Below, piece after piece: positions 1 through 6,146 of a DNA stretch of 10,577 nucleotides. Source of the stretch: Chitinophagaceae bacterium (GTDB taxonomy: Bacteria; Bacteroidota; Bacteroidia; Chitinophagales; Chitinophagaceae); contig JAGKWS010000130.1 of NCBI GenBank assembly GCA_021151685.1, positions 1 to 10,577 on the forward strand, in the 5' to 3' direction. The position numbers were made by a program, and so were the translations under genes. The notes beneath the pieces are model-generated. The model was not told the DNA's origin. It worked only from the letters and a program-made list of their open reading frames with translations, and did no database searches. The first letter of the stretch is position 1, and the number at the start of each line of letters is the position of its first letter.

Positions 1-341
1 GTATAGGTAGTGCCGCCTTCGGGGTCTATCTCTACTTGCAGGTACTTGGCACCAGTGCCCCAGTTGATGGCGGCAAACGTACCCGATGCCGGTGTACCCT
101 GCCCTATCTGCACGCTAAACAAGCCCTGCGCCGTTGTGGTGGGCATATGGGTCTCGGAGTATACCACCGAACCGGCAGCATCGCCATCGTGTATCGAAAA
201 ACGTACACCCACCGGCTGTGTAGCTATGGCTACCCCGCTACTATTGCGGGCCACCGCCTGATAGGGTATGGCATGGGGTACCTGTGCCCATAACGACGAG
301 GCACTGTGCATAAGCACAAATGCAAGCATTTGTTTTTTCAT
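1..341 (-). CDS. N-terminal part of a second fibre-like surface protein (partial, runs off the left edge)
   Basis: Only the first 113 codons are in the window. The ATG at 341-339 opens a 19-residue signal peptide (MKK start, Leu/Ala/Val core, cleavage after LWA before Gln20). From Gln20 the protein matches the gene at 363-4037 almost residue for residue: about 5 differences in 95 residues, and roughly 93% identity in the DNA. The shared part is the Bacteroidota N-terminal beta domain (HAIPYQAVARNSSG, RFSIHDGD, GLFSVQIGQG, INWGTGAKYLQVEIDP), found in front of beta-roll and S74-type fibre proteins. The signal peptides themselves are unrelated in sequence. The start lies 21 bases after the stop of the larger paralogue with no terminator between, so both are probably on one transcript. 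What follows the N-terminal domain cannot be seen; a beta-roll and S74 tail is an inference from the paralogue. Confidence 0.85.
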   Translation of the reverse strand, partial: MKKQMLAFVLMHSASSLWAQVPHAIPYQAVARNSSGVAIATQPVGVRFSIHDGDAAGSVVYSETHMPTTTAQGLFSVQIGQGTPASGTFAAINWGTGAKYLQVEIDPEGGTTY

Positions 342-362
342 GCTATTGTTGTTTGAATAAGC

Positions 363-379
363 TTATCGACCTGCCGATT
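363..379. repeat. 17-base repeat, copy A (3' end of the large gene)
   Basis: TTATCGACCTGCCGATT matches 4139-4155 with one mismatch. Here it encodes the last residues and stop of the fibre-like protein (QSAGR-stop on the minus strand). It is also an imperfect dyad (ATCGAC-CT-GCCGAT). Confidence 0.6.
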
Positions 380-3300
380 GTTTGTTACGAATCATATTTT
401 CCAATGCTTCGAACCGGCTATCTGTTTCAGATTTGTTTTTTTGCAATTCCGCTTTCAATGTTTCGTTCTGTACGGTTAGCTGCTGGTTGTGCTTTTTAAG
501 TATGTCAATTTCCTGCTTCATTTTTTCGGCTTGCAACACCAAAGCCTGTACCGCAGTAAAAGTCACACCTTCCATATCGGCCTGATTGATGGTAGTGTCG
601 TTGCCTATGGTGCCGTACCCATCGTGGCCAAAGGCCGCATAAAAGTCTTGCGCCATAGGGCCGTAGTGGCGGTGTGTGGCAGGGTTTTGTCCTTTATAGT
701 TCCAACTGGTAAGTTTGAAGCCTGCAATCTTTTTCAGGAAGGCTTCACCATCTATGGCGGCAAAGTTTTCCTTCTTGCGGCGGTCACTGATGGTGCTCCA
801 GCTATTGCCACCGGCAGCCATCTCTGCTCCCACAGTTGCATCGGCATTGGTGTACAGTTTGTACCCACCCGCAAAACGCATGAGCATTTGGTTGTCGGCG
901 GTGTTGTTGGTGGTTATACCTGTAGAATAATCGCCCAAAGCGAATGAGCCTTGATGTTCGTTGGTCGAAATCAAACTACCAATGGCCACCGAATTATTCC
1001 CTATAGCCTGTGTTCTATCGCCAATTGCTATTGAATTATCTCCCAAAGCACCGCCACCCGATACAGCAAAGGAACCTGCACCATTGGCAGAGGACGATGA
1101 TGGTATGGCACTACGCCCCAATGCTACAGAATAAGCACCATATGCACGGCCACCACTCATTCCGGTAGCCCCATTTGCCTCCACACTTGTATAGCCTTCA
1201 CTTGCTGCAAAAGAACCGGCTCCGTTCGCCGTACCACCAGCCAGTGCCGTAGCCCTCTGTCCATTAGCGATACTATATGGCCCTACGGCAAATGAAGACT
1301 GGCCGGCAGCAGTGGCACTACCCATTGCTATAGCATTGTCTCCACTGGCTGTAGATTGCCCGGTAACAATTGAGGCACCGATGGCAATGGCTTCAAAACC
1401 TGATGCATTACCGCCACCCATAGCAATAGAATTATTTGCAGACGCATCGCTGACCCAACCTCCCTGATGGCTACCAATAGTTACCGATTCGGGGCCACTT
1501 GCATTTCCACCACCAAGCGAGATGGCATATGCACCATCTGCCCCAATATTGGCAAATGAATTCGAACCTATTGCGACTGCTGAGCCTCCACGTGCGATAC
1601 CCCCACTCGTGGCGAAAGAATTACCCCCAATGGCTGTACCGCCACAGACTGCTGTAGCATTACCCCCGCTGGCAGTGCCATAATTAAATGCCACAGAAGA
1701 CTGACCACTTGCATTGGAACCTACGCCAACAGCAAATGAACTAATACCGGAGGCCTGACCACCTGTAAATGCCACAGCATTATCTGCCGATGCAGTGGTA
1801 GGTGCAGCCACTCCCATTCCCCCACCTATAGCTATCGAGTAGTCGCCACTGGCTTGGCCACCCATCATTGCCAACGATAAACTTCCTGTTGCCGAAGAGG
1901 CCCCATCGTACTGGCCAATTGCTACAGAACCGAAACCAACCGCATTACCGCCAGCCAATGCCACGGCCATACTACCACTGGCAGTAGAGCCGCCCATATT
2001 ACCCACACCCATAGCTATAGCATTAGCCCCATTGGCTACCGTACCAACCCCCATTGCTATAGCATTATCGCTACTTGCATTACCACCTATAAAGGCTACC
2101 GCCAGGTTACCACTGGCTATACTACCAGCATTTGCCGCAAATGAATAGTTTCCGGAAGCATTGCCACCACCTACAGCCACAGCGTGACTGCCTGATGCAG
2201 TGCCCCCTGCCGCAAATGAGTACTCTCCTAACGCTTCCCCTTGTGTTATAGCTAAGGAATTATATGCATCCACACCTGTTACACTGCCCAAATTCATTGC
2301 AATGGACTGAGTACCACTTGTAGTACCTCCCATTAATGCCATTGAATTGTGGCCTCCAGCCGTTGAACCTTGTCCCAGTGCCATTGAAAAATTCCCTGTA
2401 GCATCACCGGCAAACGAGTATGACCCGTCTCCAGTAGCAGTTCCGCCCATTGAGATTGCACCGAATCCAGAAGCAATGCCGCTCCAGGCAAAAGACCCCT
2501 CTCCTGAGGCATTACCGAAATTCATGGCAAATGATCTGTTACCATTAGCCCATCCTTGACCGATAGCGACAGAATTATCTCCCACTGCACTTGCATACGC
2601 ACCAATACCTGCACCTATGGCCACCGAACCGTTACCTTCGGCTTGCCCACCACCTATTGCCACCGCACTAACACCACTGGCTTGCGAAGGAACACTGGCA
2701 ACCTGATTATAGCCTATAGCAATTGAATTTTCTCCACTGGCGCGCCCACCACCTATCGCAGTCGCATAGTCGCCCGGGGCAAACGACCCATAGGTGGATA
2801 TATTTGCTGCACCAATGGCTAGCGACAATAACCCATCGGCCCGGCCGCCACCCAATGCGGTAGATGCCATGCCATTTGCAACAGACTGGCTACCAACAAA
2901 GCCCCCAACAGCCAATGAGCGTGCTCCATTGGCCTCTCCACCACTTAGTGCAGTAGCTGCATAAGCATCGGTACCGGTGGTACCATGACTAATTGCAGTA
3001 GACCACTCGCCATATGCATTGCCATTTAATGCAACAGTGTTTGTGCCTAATGCTTGTCCGTTTCCTCCAAATGCAAAGGAGCCCGTTTCGCCGGCAAGCC
3101 CCCCTCCCATGGCAAGTGCACCATTGCCATAAGCACGAGATTGTGTGGCATAACCATCATTGCCAATTGCAACAGCGTCTGTACCGTAAGCCATACCACC
3201 AGCAAGTGCTACAGAACTATTACCCAACGAGGAAGAGCTAACCCCTCCCAACAACACTGACCTACCAATAGCAGTTGAATAGGGTGCAGAGGCAATACCC

Positions 3301-4037
3301 AAAGTAAAAGCAGTGGCCCCCTCGGCCGTAGTTTCGGTAAGCCCATTGGCTAAAACTACGGAGTTGTTACCATGTGCTCCTCCTCCTCCCAAAGACACGG
3401 AACCGATACCGATTGTGGTAGAATTATACCCGGCTATGGAATTGTCCCCCGCGGCTTGCCCCCCCGCCATAGCCACCGAGTTAGTACCATTGGCTATGCT
3501 ACCTTCGCCAAGGGCGGTGGAGCCCATTACGTGCAGTTTGGCTGCGGGTGGGGTTTCGCTATTACCAATAACCACACTACCCGCATTGGCATTACGTATC
3601 TCATCGCCGGTAGCCGTCCAATGTCCGCCACCGCTACCCGTAGTTTCGGCATAGAGGGCATAGGGCACGCTCATTAGTTGCGTGGTACCCATATCGGTAT
3701 AGGTAGTGCCGCCTGTGGGGTCTATCTCTACTTGCAGGTACTTGGCACCAGTGCCCCAGTTGATGGTGGCAAACGTACCCGATGCCGGTGTACCCTGCCC
3801 TATCTGCACGCTAAACAACCCCTGTGCGGTTGTGGTGGGCATATGCGTCTCAGAGTAGACCACCGGGCCGGCTGCATCGCCATCGTGTATCGAAAAACGT
3901 ACACCCACGGGCTGCGTGGCTATGGCTACCCCACTGCTATTGCGGGCTGCCGCCTGATAGGGTATGGCATGGGGTGCCTGCGCGTGTACCTGTGCGGCAA
4001 TTGCCACCACCCCTATGGGTAGCATTATCTTTTTCAT
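363..4037 (-). CDS. Large fibre-like surface protein: N-terminal beta domain, YadA-head-like beta-roll, peptidase S74 chaperone domain
   Basis: The protein has 1224 residues. I start it at the ATG at 4037 because this gives a clean signal peptide (MKK start, cleavage after VHA at residue 19), matching the paralogue downstream; the frame is open to an ATG at 4160, but that adds an implausible hydrophobic stretch. Residues about 20-132 are the Bacteroidota N-terminal beta domain. Residues about 139-170 form a linker with a variant GxVxIG...AKLHV motif. Residues about 173-1045 are some 60 short coils of the type GDNSIAIG / SSVAFNYGTASG, as in the YadA head beta-roll. Residues about 1046-1224 are a peptidase S74 intramolecular chaperone: SDRRKK carries the Ser1084/Lys1089 pair, then GPMAQDF and MEGVTFTAVQAL, then a coiled coil (about 1167-1217). 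S74 domains trimerise fibres and cleave themselves off before the Ser, so a trimeric fibre losing about 141 residues is inferred. There is no T9SS sorting domain or YadA anchor. The exact role (adhesin?) is unknown. Confidence 0.88.
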   Translation of the reverse strand: MKKIMLPIGVVAIAAQVHAQAPHAIPYQAAARNSSGVAIATQPVGVRFSIHDGDAAGPVVYSETHMPTTTAQGLFSVQIGQGTPASGTFATINWGTGAKYLQVEIDPTGGTTYTDMGTTQLMSVPYALYAETTGSGGGHWTATGDEIRNANAGSVVIGNSETPPAAKLHVMGSTALGEGSIANGTNSVAMAGGQAAGDNSIAGYNSTTIGIGSVSLGGGGAHGNNSVVLANGLTETTAEGATAFTLGIASAPYSTAIGRSVLLGGVSSSSLGNSSVALAGGMAYGTDAVAIGNDGYATQSRAYGNGALAMGGGLAGETGSFAFGGNGQALGTNTVALNGNAYGEWSTAISHGTTGTDAYAATALSGGEANGARSLAVGGFVGSQSVANGMASTALGGGRADGLLSLAIGAANISTYGSFAPGDYATAIGGGRASGENSIAIGYNQVASVPSQASGVSAVAIGGGQAEGNGSVAIGAGIGAYASAVGDNSVAIGQGWANGNRSFAMNFGNASGEGSFAWSGIASGFGAISMGGTATGDGSYSFAGDATGNFSMALGQGSTAGGHNSMALMGGTTSGTQSIAMNLGSVTGVDAYNSLAITQGEALGEYSFAAGGTASGSHAVAVGGGNASGNYSFAANAGSIASGNLAVAFIGGNASSDNAIAMGVGTVANGANAIAMGVGNMGGSTASGSMAVALAGGNAVGFGSVAIGQYDGASSATGSLSLAMMGGQASGDYSIAIGGGMGVAAPTTASADNAVAFTGGQASGISSFAVGVGSNASGQSSVAFNYGTASGGNATAVCGGTAIGGNSFATSGGIARGGSAVAIGSNSFANIGADGAYAISLGGGNASGPESVTIGSHQGGWVSDASANNSIAMGGGNASGFEAIAIGASIVTGQSTASGDNAIAMGSATAAGQSSFAVGPYSIANGQRATALAGGTANGAGSFAASEGYTSVEANGATGMSGGRAYGAYSVALGRSAIPSSSSANGAGSFAVSGGGALGDNSIAIGDRTQAIGNNSVAIGSLISTNEHQGSFALGDYSTGITTNNTADNQMLMRFAGGYKLYTNADATVGAEMAAGGNSWSTISDRRKKENFAAIDGEAFLKKIAGFKLTSWNYKGQNPATHRHYGPMAQDFYAAFGHDGYGTIGNDTTINQADMEGVTFTAVQALVLQAEKMKQEIDILKKHNQQLTVQNETLKAELQKNKSETDSRFEALENMIRNKQSAGR
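903..3515 (-). repeat. Coding repeat: about 60 coils of a YadA-head-like beta-roll
   Basis: This stretch encodes short Gly/Ala/Ser/Asn-rich units, mostly 13-14 residues, with a core such as NSxAxGGGxASG. Many units have longer inserts that break the period, for example around residues 250-280 and 590-640. Each unit fits one turn of a left-handed parallel beta-roll of the YadA-head kind. At the DNA level most units have diverged, so this is an old protein repeat and not a fresh tandem array; a few neighbours remain close, such as the two NAIAMGVG units at about 2000-2070. The only cysteine of the mature protein lies in it (residue 798, bases 1644-1646). Confidence 0.85.
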
Positions 4038-4060
4038 TACAGTGCGTATTTTATACATAT

Positions 4061-4090
4061 GCAAGTTAGGCACTAATGTAATAGCACAAA
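4061..4090 (-). promoter_or_regulatory. Candidate promoter for the fibre-like gene
   Basis: On the minus strand TTTG (4090-4087) is followed after 18 bases by TAACTTGC (4068-4061), a partial match to the Bacteroidota -33/-7 pattern TTTG-N19-TAnnTTTG. It would give a leader of roughly 20 bases before the ATG at 4037. A T-rich stretch lies just upstream. The -7 match is only 4 of 6 fixed bases, so this is weak. The alternative is readthrough from porT. Confidence 0.3.
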
Positions 4091-4138
4091 AAGAAAATAA
4101 AAAAAATAATACCCATACGTAAATACAATACTTTACAT

Positions 4139-4155
4139 TTATCGGCCTGCCGATT
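4139..4155. repeat. 17-base repeat, copy B, containing a perfect palindrome upstream of the large gene
   Basis: TTATCGGCCTGCCGATT is the counterpart of 363-379. Bases 4141-4154 are a perfect inverted repeat (ATCGGC-CT-GCCGAT). It lies between porT and the fibre-like gene, about 100 bases upstream of the latter's start. On the minus strand it can be read as KSAGR-stop, so it may be a relic of the 3' end of another paralogue. A regulator site or part of a weak terminator after porT is also possible. Confidence 0.5.
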
Positions 4156-4181
4156 TGCACTAAAATCTATAGGGTATGGGG

Positions 4182-4196
4182 GCCACCCAATGTGGC
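4182..4196 (-). terminator. Possible weak hairpin after porT
   Basis: GCCAC-CCAAT-GTGGC is a perfect 5-bp stem with a 5-base loop, about 30 bases past the porT stop on the minus strand. It is followed in the transcript by a C-rich run, then TAGATTTTAG; there is no proper U-tract. Readthrough into the fibre-like gene is therefore quite possible. Confidence 0.25.
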
Positions 4197-4227
4197 TGTG
4201 GCAGGCAAGGATGGGGGCAATACGGGG

Positions 4228-4929
4228 CTACCCCTGCAGGTGGAAGGAAATAACTATCATGCGGGTACTAAGCCGGTCTATAGCATTGGTAAGGGGTAGC
4301 GCAGCATCGCGGAAGAGCTGGTTGGCAAAACCCTGACTGATTTTGATTTCGGGTGTAAAGATGAAGTTGGGATTGTAAAACTCGAACCCAACACCAAATT
4401 CCATACCATAATCTATGGGTAGTATTTTTATAAATTCGTCGGTACGTTTAGAGCGGGCATTGGCTGCGAGGTCGTAATCTAACTTGCCACCGGCAAGCCC
4501 GTAGAACCGGAAATTTTTCATACGATCGCTCTTAAACTTGAACTGAAAGGGCAAATGCATGTATATAGACTCGATAGACCGGTCGGAAATACTGTCTTTG
4601 GGGTAGCCATACTGAAACCTGAGGCGTTTTTCGGTAAAGATGAGACAGGGAACAAACCGAAAATCTATGAAACTACTGAGCCGCAAACTACCCATAAGGC
4701 CCAGATTGAAACCAGGTTTCCAGAGAGGTTGTATCATTTTGAAGGTATCGGTCTCGGCAAATGTATTGGAGTAATTGATGCGATGCACCGATGTATTGAA
4801 GCCGAAAGTGATACCGAAATAATACAGCCGATCATCGTGGTCGGGCATGCAAAGCATGGGCCGCTGGGCCTTGCTGCTGAACGAAATGAGGACCATAATA
4901 AGTACTACCGCGAGCCTTCTGTAGCGCAT
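4228..4929 (-). CDS. porT: PorT-family type IX secretion outer-membrane protein
   Basis: This 233-residue protein starts with a clear signal peptide (MRYRRL, a Val/Leu/Ile core, cleavage after SSKA near residue 20, then Gln). The rest alternates short amphipathic beta strands and turns, as in a small outer-membrane barrel (OMP_b-brl_2 type). Several blocks fit the PorT family as I know it: YYFGITFGFNT near the mature N-terminus, KPGFNLGLMGSLRLSSFIDF, RFVPCLIFTEKRLRF, IESIYMHLPFQFKFKSDRM, FRFYGLAGGKLDYDLAA, and the C-terminal MEFGVGFEFYNPNFIFTPEI followed by KISQGF. PorT is required for T9SS export and gliding in Porphyromonas and Flavobacterium. In many relatives porT follows ubiE; here nothing coding lies directly upstream. 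The assignment rests on remembered family motifs; the fallback is a generic outer-membrane beta-barrel protein. Two T9SS cargo proteins occur in this same window, which fits. Confidence 0.78.
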   Translation of the reverse strand: MRYRRLAVVLIMVLISFSSKAQRPMLCMPDHDDRLYYFGITFGFNTSVHRINYSNTFAETDTFKMIQPLWKPGFNLGLMGSLRLSSFIDFRFVPCLIFTEKRLRFQYGYPKDSISDRSIESIYMHLPFQFKFKSDRMKNFRFYGLAGGKLDYDLAANARSKRTDEFIKILPIDYGMEFGVGFEFYNPNFIFTPEIKISQGFANQLFRDAALPLTNAIDRLSTRMIVISFHLQG

Positions 4930-4964
4930 GAAATGTTTTTACTCTCTGGTATTAACGCAAAATG

Positions 4965-4972
4965 CGAAGATA
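4965..4972 (-). promoter_or_regulatory. Candidate -7 box for porT
   Basis: On the minus strand TATCTTCG (4972-4965) matches TAnnTTTG at 5 of 6 fixed bases. It sits 36 bases before the porT ATG, leaving a leader of about 30 bases. No good TTTG lies 19 bases upstream. A second weaker box, TAATATTG, occurs further upstream on the same strand. Confidence 0.4.
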
Positions 4973-5060
4973 CAGTATGTTGGGTGGTTTGCAGTATACC
5001 ATCAATATTATGAAGAGCAAGTTAACTAATAAACAAACAATGCATTTTATTAAATAATAT

Positions 5061-5092
5061 TTCGCAATGTAAGACAATATCTATTAACTTCG
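5061..5092 (+). promoter_or_regulatory. Candidate plus-strand promoter ahead of the orphan terminator
   Basis: TTCG (5061-5064) is followed after 20 bases by TAACTTCG (5085-5092), which matches TAnnTTTG at 5 of 6 positions. It would start a transcript near 5099 that ends at the hairpin at 5153-5177. This is a weak motif match in AT-rich DNA. Confidence 0.25.
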
Positions 5093-5098
5093 TAAGCG

Positions 5099-5177
5099 AA
5101 AACAGGTGATGATACGCTTAAAGATATTTCCCTGACATTGTGAGAACTTTATGGCCTGCAGCGTTGTAGGCCTTTTT
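5099..5177 (+). ncRNA. Possible small RNA of about 80 nt
   Basis: The 484 bases from 4930 to 5413 have no convincing gene. Within them a plus-strand intrinsic terminator (5153-5177) has no gene before it, and a candidate promoter lies just upstream. The stretch between encodes at most an 8-residue peptide (ATG at 5109). TAAGCG (5093-5098) can pair with CGCTTA (5115-5120), flanked by CTT (5088-5090) and AAG (5121-5123), giving a second hairpin; it overlaps the proposed start site, so the true 5' end may be earlier. I do not recognise a known RNA family. A transcript leader of the gene at 5414, ended early by attenuation, is the alternative. Confidence 0.25.
5153..5177 (+). terminator. Orphan intrinsic terminator facing plus
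   Basis: GGCCTGCA (5153-5160), loop GCGT, TGTAGGCC (5165-5172) form an 8-bp stem with one G-U pair. TTTTT follows directly (5173-5177), then TATATTTT. This is the textbook layout, but no plus-strand gene ends before it. From here to 5361 I see nothing further that I can name. Confidence 0.65.
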
Positions 5178-5361
5178 ATATTTTGGGCAACCAGGCCAGT
5201 ATCCTCACAAGCGTAACGAAAATATCGTCATACCCTGAAAGCTGGTTCAAGATATATTCGTTGTGGTTCGTAGACTTGTTTTTGGGGTGCTACACAGACC
5301 TTGCGGGGCACCAAATTCAACATTCGTAATAAATACAAGCAATAAAATTTAAACAGGCTCT

Positions 5362-5369
5362 TATCTTTG
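5362..5369 (+). promoter_or_regulatory. -7 box for the EGF-like lipoprotein gene
   Basis: TATCTTTG is a perfect match to the Bacteroidota -7 consensus TAnnTTTG, 44 bases before the ATG at 5414. The expected -33 TTTG is not obvious at the right distance. Confidence 0.5.
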
Positions 5370-5413
5370 AGCAAACAAATAATATTTTAGCAGTCTAAAA
5401 ATCGGTCTGAAGG

Positions 5414-5920
5414 ATGCGCGTTCGTAGTATATTGTTGACGGTAGCGGTTATAGCCGCGATTTTTTCGGTTGTGTCGTATACATCATCTTGCAAGAAAGAT
5501 GCCTGCGAAAATGTGATATGCCTGAACCTTGGTGCCTGCGATGGTGGCAAATGTGTGTGCCCTATTGGATTTGAGGGGGAACGGTGCGAAATACTGAGCC
5601 GCGACAAATTTATAAAGACCTACAATGGCCGCGACACCTGCTCGTCTGATACCACATTTTACCTTACCTATCCCATATACTTCCGCGCACAAACGGGCGA
5701 CCCGAGGGAAATGGTAATGAAAAACATACTGAACGACATGGCCGACAGTGCCTACTGCACCATGCAGGGGACAGATTCATTTACGTTTCAGGGTAGTAAC
5801 AATAGCCTTACCTACTTTGGTACAGGCAAGATGCGCAACGACTCTTTGTGGCTGAACTACAGTGTAGAGCGAGACACATCGGCCTACGATTGCCGTTTCT
5901 TCGGGCAGGGGCTACGCTAA
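5414..5920 (+). CDS. Lipoprotein with one EGF-like domain
   Basis: The 168-residue protein starts with a lipoprotein signal peptide: basic MRVR, a hydrophobic core, and TSSC with Cys26 as the likely lipidated residue, followed by KKD as is common in Bacteroidota lipoproteins. Right after it, residues 31-58 carry six cysteines (31, 36, 42, 47, 49, 58) in the EGF spacing C-x4-C-x5-C-x4-C-x-C-x8-C, including CVCPIGFEGERCE, which is typical of EGF-like modules. Residues about 65-168 are Ser/Thr/Asp-rich and look like a small beta domain; I do not recognise it. Similar short EGF-bearing lipoproteins are common in Chitinophagia and have no defined role. The ATG at 5414 gives the complete signal peptide. 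The gene stands alone: a -7 box precedes it and a strong terminator follows. Surface or periplasmic location is inferred; no function can be assigned. Confidence 0.85.
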   Translation: MRVRSILLTVAVIAAIFSVVSYTSSCKKDACENVICLNLGACDGGKCVCPIGFEGERCEILSRDKFIKTYNGRDTCSSDTTFYLTYPIYFRAQTGDPREMVMKNILNDMADSAYCTMQGTDSFTFQGSNNSLTYFGTGKMRNDSLWLNYSVERDTSAYDCRFFGQGLR

Positions 5921-5941
5921 AAACAAGAAAAAAATCTACTG

Positions 5942-5970
5942 ACGACCGGACAATGTCCGGTCGTTCTATT
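5942..5970 (+). terminator. Strong terminator after the EGF-like lipoprotein gene
   Basis: ACGACCGGAC (5942-5951), loop AAT, GTCCGGTCGT (5955-5964) is a perfect 10-bp stem followed by TCTATTT. An A-rich run (5920-5934) lies before it, so it could also work on the opposite strand. It starts 21 bases after the stop codon. Confidence 0.8.
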
Positions 5971-5979
5971 TAGTATAAG

Positions 5980-6016
5980 CGGCAGGGGTGTGGCACAAAA
6001 ATTGTGCTACTTGCCG
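5980..6016. repeat. Second, two-part hairpin in the gap before the next gene
   Basis: An outer stem CGGCAGG/CTTGCCG (5980-5986 with 6010-6016, one G-U) encloses a perfect inner stem GCACAA/TTGTGC (5993-5998 with 6002-6007) with loop AAA. There is no U-tract. It lies 15 bases beyond the terminator stem and about 130 bases before the next ATG. Its role is unknown. Confidence 0.4.
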
Positions 6017-6096
6017 GTAATAACCATCAGCATGCTTCAGTACAGCACCCGAAAAATGCTACAACCACAGCAACAAGGCGCAAATAATTGCCCCCT

Positions 6097-6126
6097 GTTG
6101 TGTTAATTTACTTATATTTACGTTCG
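6097..6126 (+). promoter_or_regulatory. Candidate promoter of the lipoprotein-protease-oxidoreductase operon
   Basis: GTTG (6097-6100) is followed after 18 bases by TACGTTCG (6119-6126), which fits TAnnTTTG at 5 of 6 fixed bases. The ATG at 6147 would follow a leader of about 14 bases. GATATTTG (6126-6133) is an alternative box, but leaves almost no leader. Confidence 0.4.
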
Positions 6127-6146
6127 ATATTTGCACATTGGTTTCT

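Noticed and set aside
363..1000. S74 (phage tail-spike type) domain as a sign of a prophage
   Set aside because: No other phage gene is present, the protein has a signal peptide and Bacteroidota N-terminal domain, and S74 tails are common in non-phage surface proteins of this phylum.
903..3515. Regular DNA repeats that might suggest a CRISPR or satellite array
   Set aside because: The spacing follows codons, the units vary in length and sequence, and the frame stays open through the whole stretch, so it is a protein repeat.
4038..4160. Longer N-terminus of the fibre-like protein from an ATG at 4160
   Set aside because: It would place an extra hydrophobic stretch before a complete signal peptide and would run through the likely promoter. 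The paralogue at 341 starts directly with the equivalent signal peptide.
4555..5013. Plus-strand open frame (152 codons) opposite porT
   Set aside because: It is a shadow of porT, lacking a signal peptide or recognisable motif, and it extends into the AT-rich gap.
5280..5330. Possible tRNA or structured RNA around GGTGC...GGGGCACC
   Set aside because: Only one 5-6 bp stem forms; there is no cloverleaf, no T-loop consensus and no conserved anticodon arm.
6138..6146. TTG start three codons upstream of the lipoprotein ATG
   Set aside because: The ATG at 6147 gives the standard MTKK lipoprotein start, and TTG starts are rare.
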